Below are positions 8,512 through 17,866 of a DNA stretch of 64,000 bases, piece by piece (position 1 is the first letter of the stretch; each line of letters begins with the position of its first letter). The notes under the pieces were generated by a model. The model was given only the letters and a program-made list of their open reading frames with translations, did no database searches and was not told the origin of the DNA. Position numbers and translations under genes: made by a program. The stretch lies in contig NZ_POVU01000003.1 of assembly GCF_003261585.1 (NCBI RefSeq), positions 186,001 through 250,000 on the forward strand, read 5' to 3'. The DNA comes from Acinetobacter sp. MB5. Lineage in GTDB: Bacteria > Pseudomonadota > Gammaproteobacteria > Pseudomonadales > Moraxellaceae.

Positions 8512-10005
8512 TTAACCGAAGTTAATGCCTTGTGCCAATGGCAACTCACGCGAATAGTTCACGGTGTTGGTTTGACGACGCATGTAGTTTCTCCATGCAT
8601 CTGAACCTGACTCACGACCACCGCCCGTTTCTTTTTCACCGCCAAATGCACCACCAATTTCTGCACCACTGGTGCCGATGTTGACGTTGGCAATACCGCA
8701 GTCACTGCCTTCTGCGCTCAGGAATTTTTCAGCTTCACGCAGGTCGTTTGAGAAAATGCACGATGACAAGCCTTGTGGCACATCATTTTGTAATTCAATG
8801 GCATCTTCGAAATCTTCATAAGCCATGACATACAGAATTGGTGCGAACGTTTCTGTTTTAACAATGTCATTTTGCTCAGCAATTTCAACAATAGCAGGCT
8901 GAACGTAATAGGCATTCGGGTACTGTTCTTCAAGGACACGTGCACCACCAAACACTTCTGCACCTGCTTCTTTGGCACGCGTCAACATGCTTTGCATTTG
9001 ATTGAAAATTTGCGCATCGATTAACGGCCCAACCAAATTGCCTTCGAGCGGATTTCCAATAGAAACCGATGCGTAGGCTTTTTTCAGTTTCTCAACCACT
9101 TCTGCTTGAATGGATTTATGTACGATGAGACGGCGTAGTGTTGTACAACGCTGACCTGCTGTACCGACTGCCGAGAACAGAATCCCACGAATCGCAAGTT
9201 CTAAATCAGCGGTTGGCGCAAGAATCATGGCATTGTTACCGCCAAGCTCTAAAATACATTTACCAAAACGCTCCGCGACTTTCGGCGCAACAATTTTACC
9301 CATGCGGGTACTGCCTGTTGCACTGATCAACGCAACACGCTCATCTGTCACCAGTTTGTCACCAATCGCGGCATCACCAATCAACAACTGTGCAATATCG
9401 GCAGGTGCATCTGTACCAAACTGCTCCAGTGCTTTTTCAAATAACGCCTGACAAGCCAAAGCGGTCAAAGGTGTTTTTTCAGAAGGCTTCCAGATCACGG
9501 CATTCCCGCAAATGAGCGCCAATGTCGTGTTCCATGCCCAAACAGCGACAGGGAAGTTGAATGCAGAAATCACACCCACCACACCCAGCGGATGCCAAGT
9601 TTCACGCATGTGATGACCAGGACGTTCTGAAGCAATGGTTAGACCATACAACTGACGCGACAAACCCACTGCAAAGTCACAAATATCAATCATTTCTTGG
9701 ACTTCGCCCAAGCCTTCCTGCGTGATTTTACCCGCCTCCCAAGAGACCAGTGCGCCGAGTTCAGTTTTGTATTCACGTAGAATCTGACCGAACAAACGTA
9801 CCAACTCACCACGGCGTGGCGCAGGAATTTTGCGCCATTGTTTGAACGCTGCTTGGGCTTGCTGAATTTGAGTTTCAGTTTGTTCTAAATCGTGAACCAC
9901 AACCTGACCAATCACGCTGCCATCAATCGGTGTTTTGACCTGTAGCGTCCCATTTTGATACAACTCAGGTGCAACGCCTAAACTGTTTAATAGATCCTGA
10001 ATCAT
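8512..10005 (-). CDS. amaB: L-piperideine-6-carboxylate / aminoadipate-semialdehyde dehydrogenase (AmaB-like)
   Basis: A 497-residue NAD(P)-dependent aldehyde dehydrogenase of the ALDH7 (antiquitin) group. Visible are the FNFPVAVWAWNTTLALICGN cofactor region, the LELGGNN segment carrying the catalytic glutamate, GQRCTTLRRL with the catalytic cysteine at about residue 290, and the SDAWRNYMRRQTNT C-terminus typical of ALDH7. It would oxidise 2-aminoadipate semialdehyde (the open form of piperideine-6-carboxylate) to 2-aminoadipate. An ATG at 10041 directly abuts the preceding stop, but the ATG at 10005 has GAAGGGAA just upstream and gives the P. putida-like N-terminus, so I choose it. It is in one transcription unit with the HglS-like and aminotransferase genes. 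Confidence 0.85.
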   Translation of the reverse strand: MIQDLLNSLGVAPELYQNGTLQVKTPIDGSVIGQVVVHDLEQTETQIQQAQAAFKQWRKIPAPRRGELVRLFGQILREYKTELGALVSWEAGKITQEGLGEVQEMIDICDFAVGLSRQLYGLTIASERPGHHMRETWHPLGVVGVISAFNFPVAVWAWNTTLALICGNAVIWKPSEKTPLTALACQALFEKALEQFGTDAPADIAQLLIGDAAIGDKLVTDERVALISATGSTRMGKIVAPKVAERFGKCILELGGNNAMILAPTADLELAIRGILFSAVGTAGQRCTTLRRLIVHKSIQAEVVEKLKKAYASVSIGNPLEGNLVGPLIDAQIFNQMQSMLTRAKEAGAEVFGGARVLEEQYPNAYYVQPAIVEIAEQNDIVKTETFAPILYVMAYEDFEDAIELQNDVPQGLSSCIFSNDLREAEKFLSAEGSDCGIANVNIGTSGAEIGGAFGGEKETGGGRESGSDAWRNYMRRQTNTVNYSRELPLAQGINFG

Positions 10006-10041
10006 ATAATTCCCTTCAAATCCGACATTTAAATTAGTCAT

Positions 10042-11430
10042 TTATACACCTGCAAAGCTGTGGTTATTCAATTGTTGTAAACATGTCTCAATCGATTGTT
10101 GCTGGGTTTCACTATAAAGCTGCATTTCATCGCAAACTTTGCTGCCCAAACACTGTTCAAAGATGTCCTGATTAGACATTGCGGCATAATGCCCCTGTCC
10201 GTCTTCACCCAAATTTGACTGGAAAATTCCTGCCGCCGATACAGGCAGAAAATCTTCATAAACAATTGGTTCAATCTGAACCTGATCTGTTTTAACCAAA
10301 TCCAGTAAATCCTGTTGCGTCCATAAACGCTCGCTTGGTTCTATGGTATTGCCTTGAGCAAAATAGTAGAAATAAGCCAAATCTTGTTGTGCCAGTTCCA
10401 AATAACTATCTGGAAAGGCTTGGAACGTGTCCTGCAAAATCTGCATATAGCGTTCAGCATTGTTTTCATTTGGGCTTTCACCTAAACGCTCACGTGCTTC
10501 TGCCAAAAGCTGATCGTAGAGCGCACGACCTTTCGGAGTGAGTGCCACGCCGCGCTGTTCAATTTCACCAAAACGCGCAGTGTGGCTGCCCTGATGATCG
10601 GTAAATGTCACTTGTTCTTGCAACGCTTTAAAGCTGGTTTGACGCAGTAAAATTGGGCAGTGACGGCGTGGTGGGCCTTCAACCACAGCTTTGGGTGGAA
10701 TACCACGTTCAGCCATGCCTGTTTGTACTGCATCAATATCCAGAGTTCTTGGGGTCAGATGGTTAATGTGTGGACCTTTAAATGCCACCACATCGGCAAT
10801 CAAACGATGTTGATCATGCAATGCCTGATACAAGTCTTTACTGACAGGTGCAGCGGTATGCCAACGGAAAGTTTCCAAAACTTGTTGCACAAACTGCTCA
10901 GCATCATTGGCATCCAAACCACCCTGCTGTTCAAATTTAGCGGTCAGTGCCAACGCTTGTTCAGTAAAGATTTGACGCTTCGCCAACACCTCTTCTGCCA
11001 GTTGGCGCAGCTCAACATTGTCAATCAGTTCCAAACGTAGCAATGAAGTAAAAATACGGAATGGACTGCGATTCAACGCATCGGCATCAATCGCACGAAA
11101 TGCGGTTGAATGCACAGGGACACCCGCAGGCACAAGATCGTAGTAACCGACTGGATACATGCCCATCACCGCAAACACGCGACGCATATTCGCCAATTCT
11201 TCTGGTTTACCCAAACGGATTGCACCATGACGCTCTTGCGATAAACGTGGCAATTCACCTGTTTGTTCTAACTGTGCATATAACTGAGGTTGTTTCACCA
11301 GGCTGATCTGATTGACATCATTGACCAACTCTAACAAGTCACCATATAACGGTACTTCTGTTTGATACATCTCGGACATACACTGTGAAAACTGTGCCCG
11401 AATCGCATCGCTACTGACCCAAGTTGTCAT
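10042..11430 (-). CDS. hglS: 2-oxoadipate dioxygenase/decarboxylase (HglS, DUF1338/YdcJ family)
   Basis: A 462-residue DUF1338 protein. Family landmarks are the RHGAIRLG segment near residue 70 with a metal-ligand histidine, GYYDLVPAGVPVHSTAFRA, HINHLTPRTLDI near residue 225 and the glutamate-containing FGEIEQRG segment near residue 290. In P. putida this family (HglS) uses Fe(II) and oxygen to turn 2-oxoadipate into D-2-hydroxyglutarate, replacing the glutaryl-CoA route in D-lysine/pipecolate breakdown. Its place directly between the aminotransferase and the AmaB-like dehydrogenase fits exactly: 2-aminoadipate is made by the latter and deaminated by the former. The E. coli homologue YdcJ was long unassigned. 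Confidence 0.87.
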   Translation of the reverse strand: MTTWVSSDAIRAQFSQCMSEMYQTEVPLYGDLLELVNDVNQISLVKQPQLYAQLEQTGELPRLSQERHGAIRLGKPEELANMRRVFAVMGMYPVGYYDLVPAGVPVHSTAFRAIDADALNRSPFRIFTSLLRLELIDNVELRQLAEEVLAKRQIFTEQALALTAKFEQQGGLDANDAEQFVQQVLETFRWHTAAPVSKDLYQALHDQHRLIADVVAFKGPHINHLTPRTLDIDAVQTGMAERGIPPKAVVEGPPRRHCPILLRQTSFKALQEQVTFTDHQGSHTARFGEIEQRGVALTPKGRALYDQLLAEARERLGESPNENNAERYMQILQDTFQAFPDSYLELAQQDLAYFYYFAQGNTIEPSERLWTQQDLLDLVKTDQVQIEPIVYEDFLPVSAAGIFQSNLGEDGQGHYAAMSNQDIFEQCLGSKVCDEMQLYSETQQQSIETCLQQLNNHSFAGV

Positions 11431-11440
11431 GATTTTTCCC

Positions 11441-12724
11441 CTATGCTCCAGCCATTACTGGCATCTGTTGCTGTGCCGTTGCTGCAAGCACATGTTCCAA
11501 AATGTCCAAACCTTCTTCCAAAATTTCAGGCTGAATGGTCAGCGGTGTCAGCAAGCGAATAATATTTTTCGCCTGACCGCTTGGCATCAGCAATAATCCT
11601 TGTTCACGTGCCTGACGCAGTACTTCAGCTAAAACGGCTGTGCCTGCACCGAATTCAGGATGACGTAATTCAATCCCACGCATTGCACCTACACCCGTCA
11701 AACGACCTAACCACGGCGTCAAACCCTGTTCTTTCCAGTGGGCATAACGTGCTTCAAGCGTTTGAATATAATGTTCAACCCCTGCCTGATATTCAGCAGA
11801 GCGCATGACTTCTAGCGTTGCCAGACCTGCGGCACATGCCATTGGATTACCCGAATAGGTTCCACCTAACGCACCTTTAATTGGGTGATTCATATATTCA
11901 GCACGTCCAACCACCGCACCTAAAGGCATGCCGCCTGCAATGCTTTTACCAAGCAGTAATAAGTCAGGTTGAATACCCAAATGGCTAAATGCAAAAGCTG
12001 TTCCTGTACGACCAAAACCTGACTGGATTTCATCCACAATCATTAAAATGCCGTGTTCCTGACAGAACTGCTGTAGATACTGGGCGAAGTCAGGATTCAT
12101 CATTTGAAAACCGCCTTCTCCAAGCACTGGCTCAAAAATGATCGCAGAAATATTTTCAATATCGACTTCGACTTGGAACAATCGCGCCAAGGCTTTTTTT
12201 GCATCTTGCGTGGTGATGCCATTGTCCTGACTTGGATAAGGAATGTGATACACCGAACTGGATAAATTGCCCAAGCCTTGTTTATATGGCGCAACTTTGC
12301 CGTTCAGATTCACGGTTGCCAGTGTACGCCCATGAAAGCCGCCATCAAATGCAATCACGCCTGTACGACCTGTCACGATGCGCGCCACTTTTAAGGCATT
12401 TTCCGCAGCTTCTGCACCACTGTTGGTGAACATACCTGCCAATGGATATTCCACAGGAATAAAGTCCAGTAACTGCTGCATAAATTCGAGATAAGGACGA
12501 TGCTGTGCCGCATTAAATGCATAATGGGTCATCGTCGCAGCTTGCCGCTGAATCGCCTCGACAATTTTTGGATGGCAGTGCCCCAAATTCAGCACACCAA
12601 TGCCCCCAATAAAATCGATATAACGCTGACCGTGTTCATCCCAAACTTCGGCATTACATCCTTTGTTTAAAACGACAGGATGAATCAGCCCTAATGCGCT
12701 TGAAACTCCTTGATTCTGACTCAC
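11441..12724 (-). CDS. Class III aminotransferase, probable 2-aminoadipate transaminase (GabT-like)
   Basis: A 427-residue PLP enzyme of the class III (omega-amino acid) aminotransferases. The PLP-phosphate motif NSGAEAAENALKVAR is at about residue 100. IVDEIQSGFGRTG, with the Asp that contacts the pyridine nitrogen, lies near residue 225-237. LLLLGKSIAGGMPLGAV carries the Schiff-base lysine near residue 255. Family members act on GABA, 5-aminovalerate, ornithine or lysine. In this operon the missing step is 2-aminoadipate to 2-oxoadipate, for which P. putida also recruits a GabT-like enzyme. Lysine 6-aminotransferase activity, feeding piperideine-6-carboxylate, is the other likely role. It is the first gene of the unit. 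Confidence 0.8.
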   Translation of the reverse strand: MSQNQGVSSALGLIHPVVLNKGCNAEVWDEHGQRYIDFIGGIGVLNLGHCHPKIVEAIQRQAATMTHYAFNAAQHRPYLEFMQQLLDFIPVEYPLAGMFTNSGAEAAENALKVARIVTGRTGVIAFDGGFHGRTLATVNLNGKVAPYKQGLGNLSSSVYHIPYPSQDNGITTQDAKKALARLFQVEVDIENISAIIFEPVLGEGGFQMMNPDFAQYLQQFCQEHGILMIVDEIQSGFGRTGTAFAFSHLGIQPDLLLLGKSIAGGMPLGAVVGRAEYMNHPIKGALGGTYSGNPMACAAGLATLEVMRSAEYQAGVEHYIQTLEARYAHWKEQGLTPWLGRLTGVGAMRGIELRHPEFGAGTAVLAEVLRQAREQGLLLMPSGQAKNIIRLLTPLTIQPEILEEGLDILEHVLAATAQQQMPVMAGA

Positions 12725-13354
12725 TGTGCATCTCGTTAGAATTGTGGTTGATGAATTTATTTAAGCGCTGCATGGATAGGTTCTCAAGCGAAGAAAATTT
12801 GCTTTAGCATTCCTTTTTTTCTTGGGGTTAAATTGTGCGACTTTTTTCCTATTTACTTTCTAATTCAATAGATTATTATTACCAGAAATTTTAAGCAGTT
12901 AAAATATTTGAGTCTCAGTCTGCCAGACTTTGAGAATAGGTCAAAAAATAGGATAGTGTGTCATAAAAATATGGCTTTATTGATGGTGCAAGCTTTCTAT
13001 AATCACTGCGCTTGTGTGTTTTTTAACACCTTGCTCGACATGAATCCAGCGCAAAAAAGTTCATGCCAAAGCTCACTTTTTACAGTGAGCTTTTCTCTAT
13101 CTAGGCTTCTTAGATTCCAATAAATGATCCATGATTGGTTTTGCATTTCACTGCATCCCGAATCACGTCAATATTTTCAGGTCATTCAAATGATTGTTCC
13201 CGATCTTAAAAGGCATCCACCTCCAATGCATCTGTTCACATTTAAACTGCATGAATGAGAATCTATCTACTTCTTTTATAAACATAAAGCACATATCTTT
13301 CTGATCTTGATTGGGCTAGTATTTTTGACAATCTGCCACTGTGATGGTTTTGTT
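12725..13354. other. Gene-free interval with a candidate small RNA
   Basis: About 630 bp between divergent aminotransferase and glycerol kinase genes. It holds a perfect TATAAT at 12998-13003 and a terminator-like hairpin at 13069-13095 (see the ncRNA entry). The rest, including the promoter region of glpK at 13100-13350, shows no other recognised element, and no real coding region. Confidence 0.5.
13010..13095 (+). ncRNA. Candidate small RNA
   Basis: A consensus -10 box TATAAT (12998-13003) is followed about 66 bp later by a hairpin AGCTCACT/AGTGAGCT (13070-13092) with a TTTTCTCT tail. The predicted transcript is about 85 nt and has no sensible reading frame. The -35 element is weak (TTTATT at 17-bp spacing), which keeps confidence low. 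It could alternatively be an attenuated leader, but the glpK start is 260 bp further on. Confidence 0.35.
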
Positions 13355-14842
13355 ATGAGTTATTTACTGGCACTCGATCAGGGAACAACATCGAGCCGTG
13401 CGATTATTTTTAATGAACAAGGACAGATTCACGCCATCGCACAGCGTGAAATTTCCATTCAGACTCCCCACTCAGGCTGGGTCGAACAAGATGCCAATGA
13501 AATCTGGTCAACCCAAATTGCCGTGGTACAGCAAGCTTTGGCTTCGGCAGGCATTTTGGCCCGAGATATTAAAGCCTTAGGCGTAACCAACCAGCGTGAA
13601 ACCACTGTCGTTTGGGATAAACGCACAGGCAAACCGCTTGCCCCTGCGCTGGTCTGGCAAGACCGTCGTGCAGCCGCATGGTGTAATCAATTTACAGAAC
13701 CACAATTACTTGAAAAAATTCAGAAAAGCACAGGGCTTTTAGTTGACCCTTATTTCAGTGCAGGCAAGCTGGTCTGGTTATTTGAAAATGTTGAAGGTTT
13801 ACGTGAACTGGCACAGCAAGGCCATGTAGCTTTTGGCACCATTGACAGTTGGCTGGTGTGGAACCTGACGCAAGGCGCTGAACATGTGATTGAAGTCAGC
13901 AATGCCTCACGTACCATGCTCATGAATCTGGGCAACCAAACGTGGGATGAGGAACTACTCGAACTGTTTCATATCCCCACCAGTGTCTTGCCAAAAATCA
14001 TCCATTCCGATGCCTATATTGCCGATACCGCAGAGGGTTTGCTGGGCAGTAATATTCCTATTGCAGGCATTTTGGGTGATCAGCAAGCCGCGCTGTTTGG
14101 ACAGTCCTGCTTTGAAGCAGGCATGGCGAAAAACACCTATGGAACAGGCTGCTTTATGCTGTTCAATACAGGTGAACAACTGCAATATAGTCAAAATAAG
14201 CTACTCACCACTCTGGCATGGAACTGTCAAAATCGCACCCATTACGCCCTCGAAGGCAGTGTGTTTATGGCAGGTGCCATCGTGCAATGGTTACGTGACG
14301 GTTTGGGTATTATCAAAAGCAGTCAAGACATCGAAAAACTGGCCTGTCAGGTGAAAGATACTGACGGCGTGGTGCTCGTTCCCGCTTTTACAGGTTTAGG
14401 GGCACCATATTGGGATAGCGATGCCCGAGCCTTGCTATGCGGCATGTCACGTGGTACCACCAAAGCACATATTGCGCGTGCAGCCTTAGAGGCCATTGCC
14501 TTTCAAGTTTCAGATGTCTTAACCGCCATGCAATCCGATGTCTCTCAGCCACTCAAAGAACTACGTGTCGATGGTGGCGCCAGTCAAAATGACATGCTGA
14601 TGCAGTTTCAGGCCGACATTCTCAATGTGCCTGTGATGCGTCCCAAAATGCGCGAATCGACTGCATGGGGCGCTGCAGCCATGGCAGGCATGAAAATCGG
14701 GGTGTTTTCCCATGTCGAGGAAATTGCCCAGTCATGGCAACTCGACCACTGCTTCGAACCCAATATGTCTCAAGATCAACGACAGAATTATTTAGAACAA
14801 TGGCATAAAGCATTACGTCGTGCCCGCTCAGATTTAGCATAA
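13355..14842 (+). CDS. glpK: Glycerol kinase
   Basis: A 495-residue FGGY-family sugar kinase, the usual GlpK length. It starts with the phosphate-binding LALDQGTTSSRAIIFN, continues with the glycerol-binding TNQRETTVVWDK region, and has the family signature GILGDQQAALFGQ around residue 245 and the ATP-binding RVDGGASQNDMLMQ near residue 408. It phosphorylates glycerol to glycerol-3-phosphate in the cytoplasm. An in-frame TTG 16 codons upstream is not needed; the ATG at 13355 matches GlpK N-termini. No glpD, glpF or glpR lies next to it. A strong terminator follows. Confidence 0.95.
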   Translation: MSYLLALDQGTTSSRAIIFNEQGQIHAIAQREISIQTPHSGWVEQDANEIWSTQIAVVQQALASAGILARDIKALGVTNQRETTVVWDKRTGKPLAPALVWQDRRAAAWCNQFTEPQLLEKIQKSTGLLVDPYFSAGKLVWLFENVEGLRELAQQGHVAFGTIDSWLVWNLTQGAEHVIEVSNASRTMLMNLGNQTWDEELLELFHIPTSVLPKIIHSDAYIADTAEGLLGSNIPIAGILGDQQAALFGQSCFEAGMAKNTYGTGCFMLFNTGEQLQYSQNKLLTTLAWNCQNRTHYALEGSVFMAGAIVQWLRDGLGIIKSSQDIEKLACQVKDTDGVVLVPAFTGLGAPYWDSDARALLCGMSRGTTKAHIARAALEAIAFQVSDVLTAMQSDVSQPLKELRVDGGASQNDMLMQFQADILNVPVMRPKMRESTAWGAAAMAGMKIGVFSHVEEIAQSWQLDHCFEPNMSQDQRQNYLEQWHKALRRARSDLA

Positions 14843-14850
14843 ACCCATAA

Positions 14851-14888
14851 AAATAAAGCCAGTCAAATGACTGGCTTTATTTTTTTGT
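14851..14888. terminator. Bidirectional terminator
   Basis: AAATAAAGCCAGTCA (14851-14865) pairs with TGACTGGCTTTATTT (14868-14882), followed by more T residues. The A/T flanks on both sides let it serve glpK and the converging efflux operon. Confidence 0.9.
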
Positions 14889-14900
14889 TTTCCATGGTTG

Positions 14901-16427
14901 CTAGTGAGCAGCCCCACCTTCAACGTTTCCTTTTGCTCGTGGACTAAACCAGATCAAAATTGCGCCAACCAAGAAAATGAATGTAAAAATCAGGAACACA
15001 TGGTTCACGGAAATCGTGAGCGCTTCTTTTTCGACTAAGTCAGCAATCGTGCCAATAATCGTAGAGTGGCTCATACCATTGGCTTCCAGTACTCGTACCG
15101 TTTCTTCGGTATGTAGATTTGAAACCATTTCGCTACGAGCAATTTTACTGTGATCATCCCAAATCGAAACCGCAAGCGAAGTTCCAAGTGCCCCTGCCAT
15201 GGTTCGCACAAAGTTCATTAAACCCGCCGCAGAGGCAATCTCTTGAGGCTGTACTGAACCCAGTGCCAGATTGGACAGTGGAATAAAGAAGAATGGCACT
15301 GCAAAACCCTGAATAATCTGAGGCAATGCCAAAGCCATAAAATCTGCTTCATTGTTCCAAAATGCACGCAACAAGGTCACACCGCTCATTAGCACAAAAC
15401 CAAAAGAGGCCAATATTCGTGCATCAAACTTGCTCGCAAGCTTGGCAACGACAGGTGACATGGTCAGACTACCAAAGCCCATCATTGCGGTCAGATAACC
15501 CGCCCATGTGGCGTTATAGCCCATATTGGTCTGTAGCCACTGTGGAATAATCACAATACTGCCGAAGAAGGCAGCAAAGCCAAATGCCAGTGTTAACGTG
15601 GCAATCGAAAAACCACGATGCCTGAAAATCCGAATATCCACCACAGGGTGCTGATCGGTATATTCCCAGATCAGAAACACCACAAAACCAATGGCAGCGA
15701 TCAGTCCAAGCACCACAATCATGCCATTGTTGAACCAGTCACGATCATGACCAAGATCGAGCATCAACTGCAAAGCACCAATCCAGATAATCAAAAGGCC
15801 TAAACCGATACTGTCAATTTTCAACTGGGCGGTTGGGGTTTCCGCAGGTGTCAGCACACGGATTGCAGCTAAGGCACAAATAATCCCGACAGGAATATTA
15901 ATAAAGAAAATCCAGTGCCACGTCAGGTTATCACTAATCCAGCCACCCAAAATTGGCCCAAGAATTGGCCCGACAACGGTCGTCATTGCCCATAAGCCCA
16001 TGGCTTGAGCATGCTTTTCAGGTGGGAAGATCCGCATCAGCAAAGCTTGGCTGATCGGCATGAGAGGGCCACCAAACAGCCCTTGCCCTATTCGGCAGAA
16101 CACCAGCATTTCAAGACTGGTCGATAAACCACACAGCAATGAAAACACAGTAAAGCCGATCAGACAGGCAACAAAAATCCGTACCGAACCAAAGCGCCCA
16201 GCCAGCCAACCTGTGAGCGGGACACAAATCGCTTCTGCAACGGCATACGAGGTAATCACCCATGTGCCTTGCGAGGTAGAAATTGCCAAGTCACCACTAA
16301 TATGGGTGACGGACACATTGGCAATGGTGGTGTCGAGCACCACCATGAAGTTTGACAGCGCGATTACAAATGCTGCCAGCAGTAATCGCCCTCCTGTCAA
16401 CTCAGCAAAAGGAGTGGCATTTTTCAT
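14901..16427 (-). CDS. emrB: EmrB/QacA-type drug efflux MFS transporter (DHA2, 14 TM)
   Basis: A 508-residue DHA2-family proton antiporter with about 14 membrane segments. Motif C-like and family segments are visible: FMVVLDTTIANVSVTHISGDL near the start (motif D1), WVITSYAVAEAICVPLTGWLAGRFG (motif A region), and the GPILGPILGGWISD motif C that marks antiporters at about residue 160. It starts 6 bp after the EmrA-like gene, so the two would form a tripartite pump together with a TolC-type outer membrane channel encoded elsewhere. E. coli EmrAB exports hydrophobic toxicants; the substrate here is unknown. No regulator gene is adjacent. Confidence 0.88.
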   Translation of the reverse strand: MKNATPFAELTGGRLLLAAFVIALSNFMVVLDTTIANVSVTHISGDLAISTSQGTWVITSYAVAEAICVPLTGWLAGRFGSVRIFVACLIGFTVFSLLCGLSTSLEMLVFCRIGQGLFGGPLMPISQALLMRIFPPEKHAQAMGLWAMTTVVGPILGPILGGWISDNLTWHWIFFINIPVGIICALAAIRVLTPAETPTAQLKIDSIGLGLLIIWIGALQLMLDLGHDRDWFNNGMIVVLGLIAAIGFVVFLIWEYTDQHPVVDIRIFRHRGFSIATLTLAFGFAAFFGSIVIIPQWLQTNMGYNATWAGYLTAMMGFGSLTMSPVVAKLASKFDARILASFGFVLMSGVTLLRAFWNNEADFMALALPQIIQGFAVPFFFIPLSNLALGSVQPQEIASAAGLMNFVRTMAGALGTSLAVSIWDDHSKIARSEMVSNLHTEETVRVLEANGMSHSTIIGTIADLVEKEALTISVNHVFLIFTFIFLVGAILIWFSPRAKGNVEGGAAH

Positions 16428-16433
16428 AGGCTG

Positions 16434-17588
16434 TTACTTCGCACTAAGGTCGACATCAGCATCCATCGACAAACCAACACGAAGTGGATGCGCTGCCAAT
16501 TCTTTTGGATCAAGTGCAATACGGACAGGTAAACGCTGTACCACTTTAATCCAGTTGCCTGTGGCATTTTGTGCAGGAATCAAGGCAAATGCAGAACCCG
16601 TTCCACCTGAGAAGCCCATCACTTTGCCGTGATAGACCACACTTTTTCCGTACAGGTCAGAAGTCAATGTTGCACTCTGCCCAACACGTACTTTCGCCAA
16701 CTGACTTTCTTTAAAGTTGGCATCGACATAGAGTTGTGAAATTGGCACAACACTCATCAGCACAGAACCTGGTGCAACACGTTGCCCAACCTGAATATTA
16801 CGACTGGTCACCACACCATCTACAGGTGCACGAATTACGGTACGCTCCAAATCCAGCAAGGCTTGTTGAACCTGTGCTTGAGCCGACAAAATATCAGGAG
16901 CGGTTGTATCATTTGCGCCAGCAATCAGTGCTTCATTGGCAGCCAAGTTGCTTTGCGCTGCTTTACGATTCGATTCCGCTTGTGACACGGCAGCTTTAGC
17001 AACGTTCAACGTAGCCAATGCAGTTTTTGACGCACTTTGTGACGAGGTCAATTCTTCTTTGGAAATCGCACCTGTTTGTGCCAATGCCTGACGACGCGCC
17101 AACTCTTGTTGCGCATTGTCATAGTCGGCTTGGGCTTTGACCACCTGTGCTTGAGCACTGGTAATACTGTCACTGCTGACAAAGATCTGGGAGTTTAAAG
17201 AGCTACTGTTGGCTTGAGTCTGCTTGTACTGGCGTTTGGCTTTTGCCAATGCCGCTTCTGCTTGCGCTAATGCAATTTTGGCATCACGTGGGTCGACTTC
17301 AACCAGAACATCGCCTTTATGTACCTGCTGAGTATCTTGCACCAAAACCTTGGCAACCTGTCCTGTCACCATTGACGTGACTTCGGCAGTGTCAGCACCG
17401 ACGTAAGCATTATCTGTATTGACGGTGTTGTTAAAAAAGACCGCCCAAATGGTATAGAGGATTGCCGCAATAATTAAGATGATGGCGAAATAGCCCAGTA
17501 ATTTTTTGCGTTTGGCTTTCATCGCCAACTCAGAATTAGGTTCTGGCTGCTGTGCAGCAAGTGTATCATTGGAGACATCAGTCATCAC
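16434..17588 (-). CDS. emrA: EmrA-type membrane fusion protein (HlyD family)
   Basis: A 384-residue periplasmic adaptor with a cytoplasmic N-terminus, one membrane anchor at about residues 30-50 (LLGYFAIILIIAAILYTIWAV), and a biotinyl-lipoyl-like half (TNTDNAYV-like NTDNAYVGADTAEVTSMVTG). A long alanine/glutamine-rich coiled-coil hairpin spans about residues 90-225, followed by the second lipoyl half (TVIRAPVDGVVTSRNIQVGQ) and a beta-barrel. It links the EmrB-like pump in the same operon to an outer membrane channel. It is the first gene of the unit, with a 278-bp AT-rich stretch upstream in which I see no operator. Confidence 0.9.
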   Translation of the reverse strand: MMTDVSNDTLAAQQPEPNSELAMKAKRKKLLGYFAIILIIAAILYTIWAVFFNNTVNTDNAYVGADTAEVTSMVTGQVAKVLVQDTQQVHKGDVLVEVDPRDAKIALAQAEAALAKAKRQYKQTQANSSSLNSQIFVSSDSITSAQAQVVKAQADYDNAQQELARRQALAQTGAISKEELTSSQSASKTALATLNVAKAAVSQAESNRKAAQSNLAANEALIAGANDTTAPDILSAQAQVQQALLDLERTVIRAPVDGVVTSRNIQVGQRVAPGSVLMSVVPISQLYVDANFKESQLAKVRVGQSATLTSDLYGKSVVYHGKVMGFSGGTGSAFALIPAQNATGNWIKVVQRLPVRIALDPKELAAHPLRVGLSMDADVDLSAK

Positions 17589-17866
17589 ATATTCCTAAAT
17601 TAATTCAGACTGTGTCGAACACCTCAAATACATCTCCAACGGATATGCCCGCAAAATTTGGCACATCGAGAAAATGGATTTGAACTGTACCCAGTCTGGA
17701 CTTTTTACATCATCTACTTCGTTTTATCGGGTAAAAATCACATTTTAATCATAAAAATACAAGATTGTTTTTTTCTTAAAAACGTGTACAAAGCACCATG
17801 AAAAAGCGCTTTTTATGGGTGTTTTAGTACATAAAAATACGATCTAAAACTTTAATATTCATCTAT

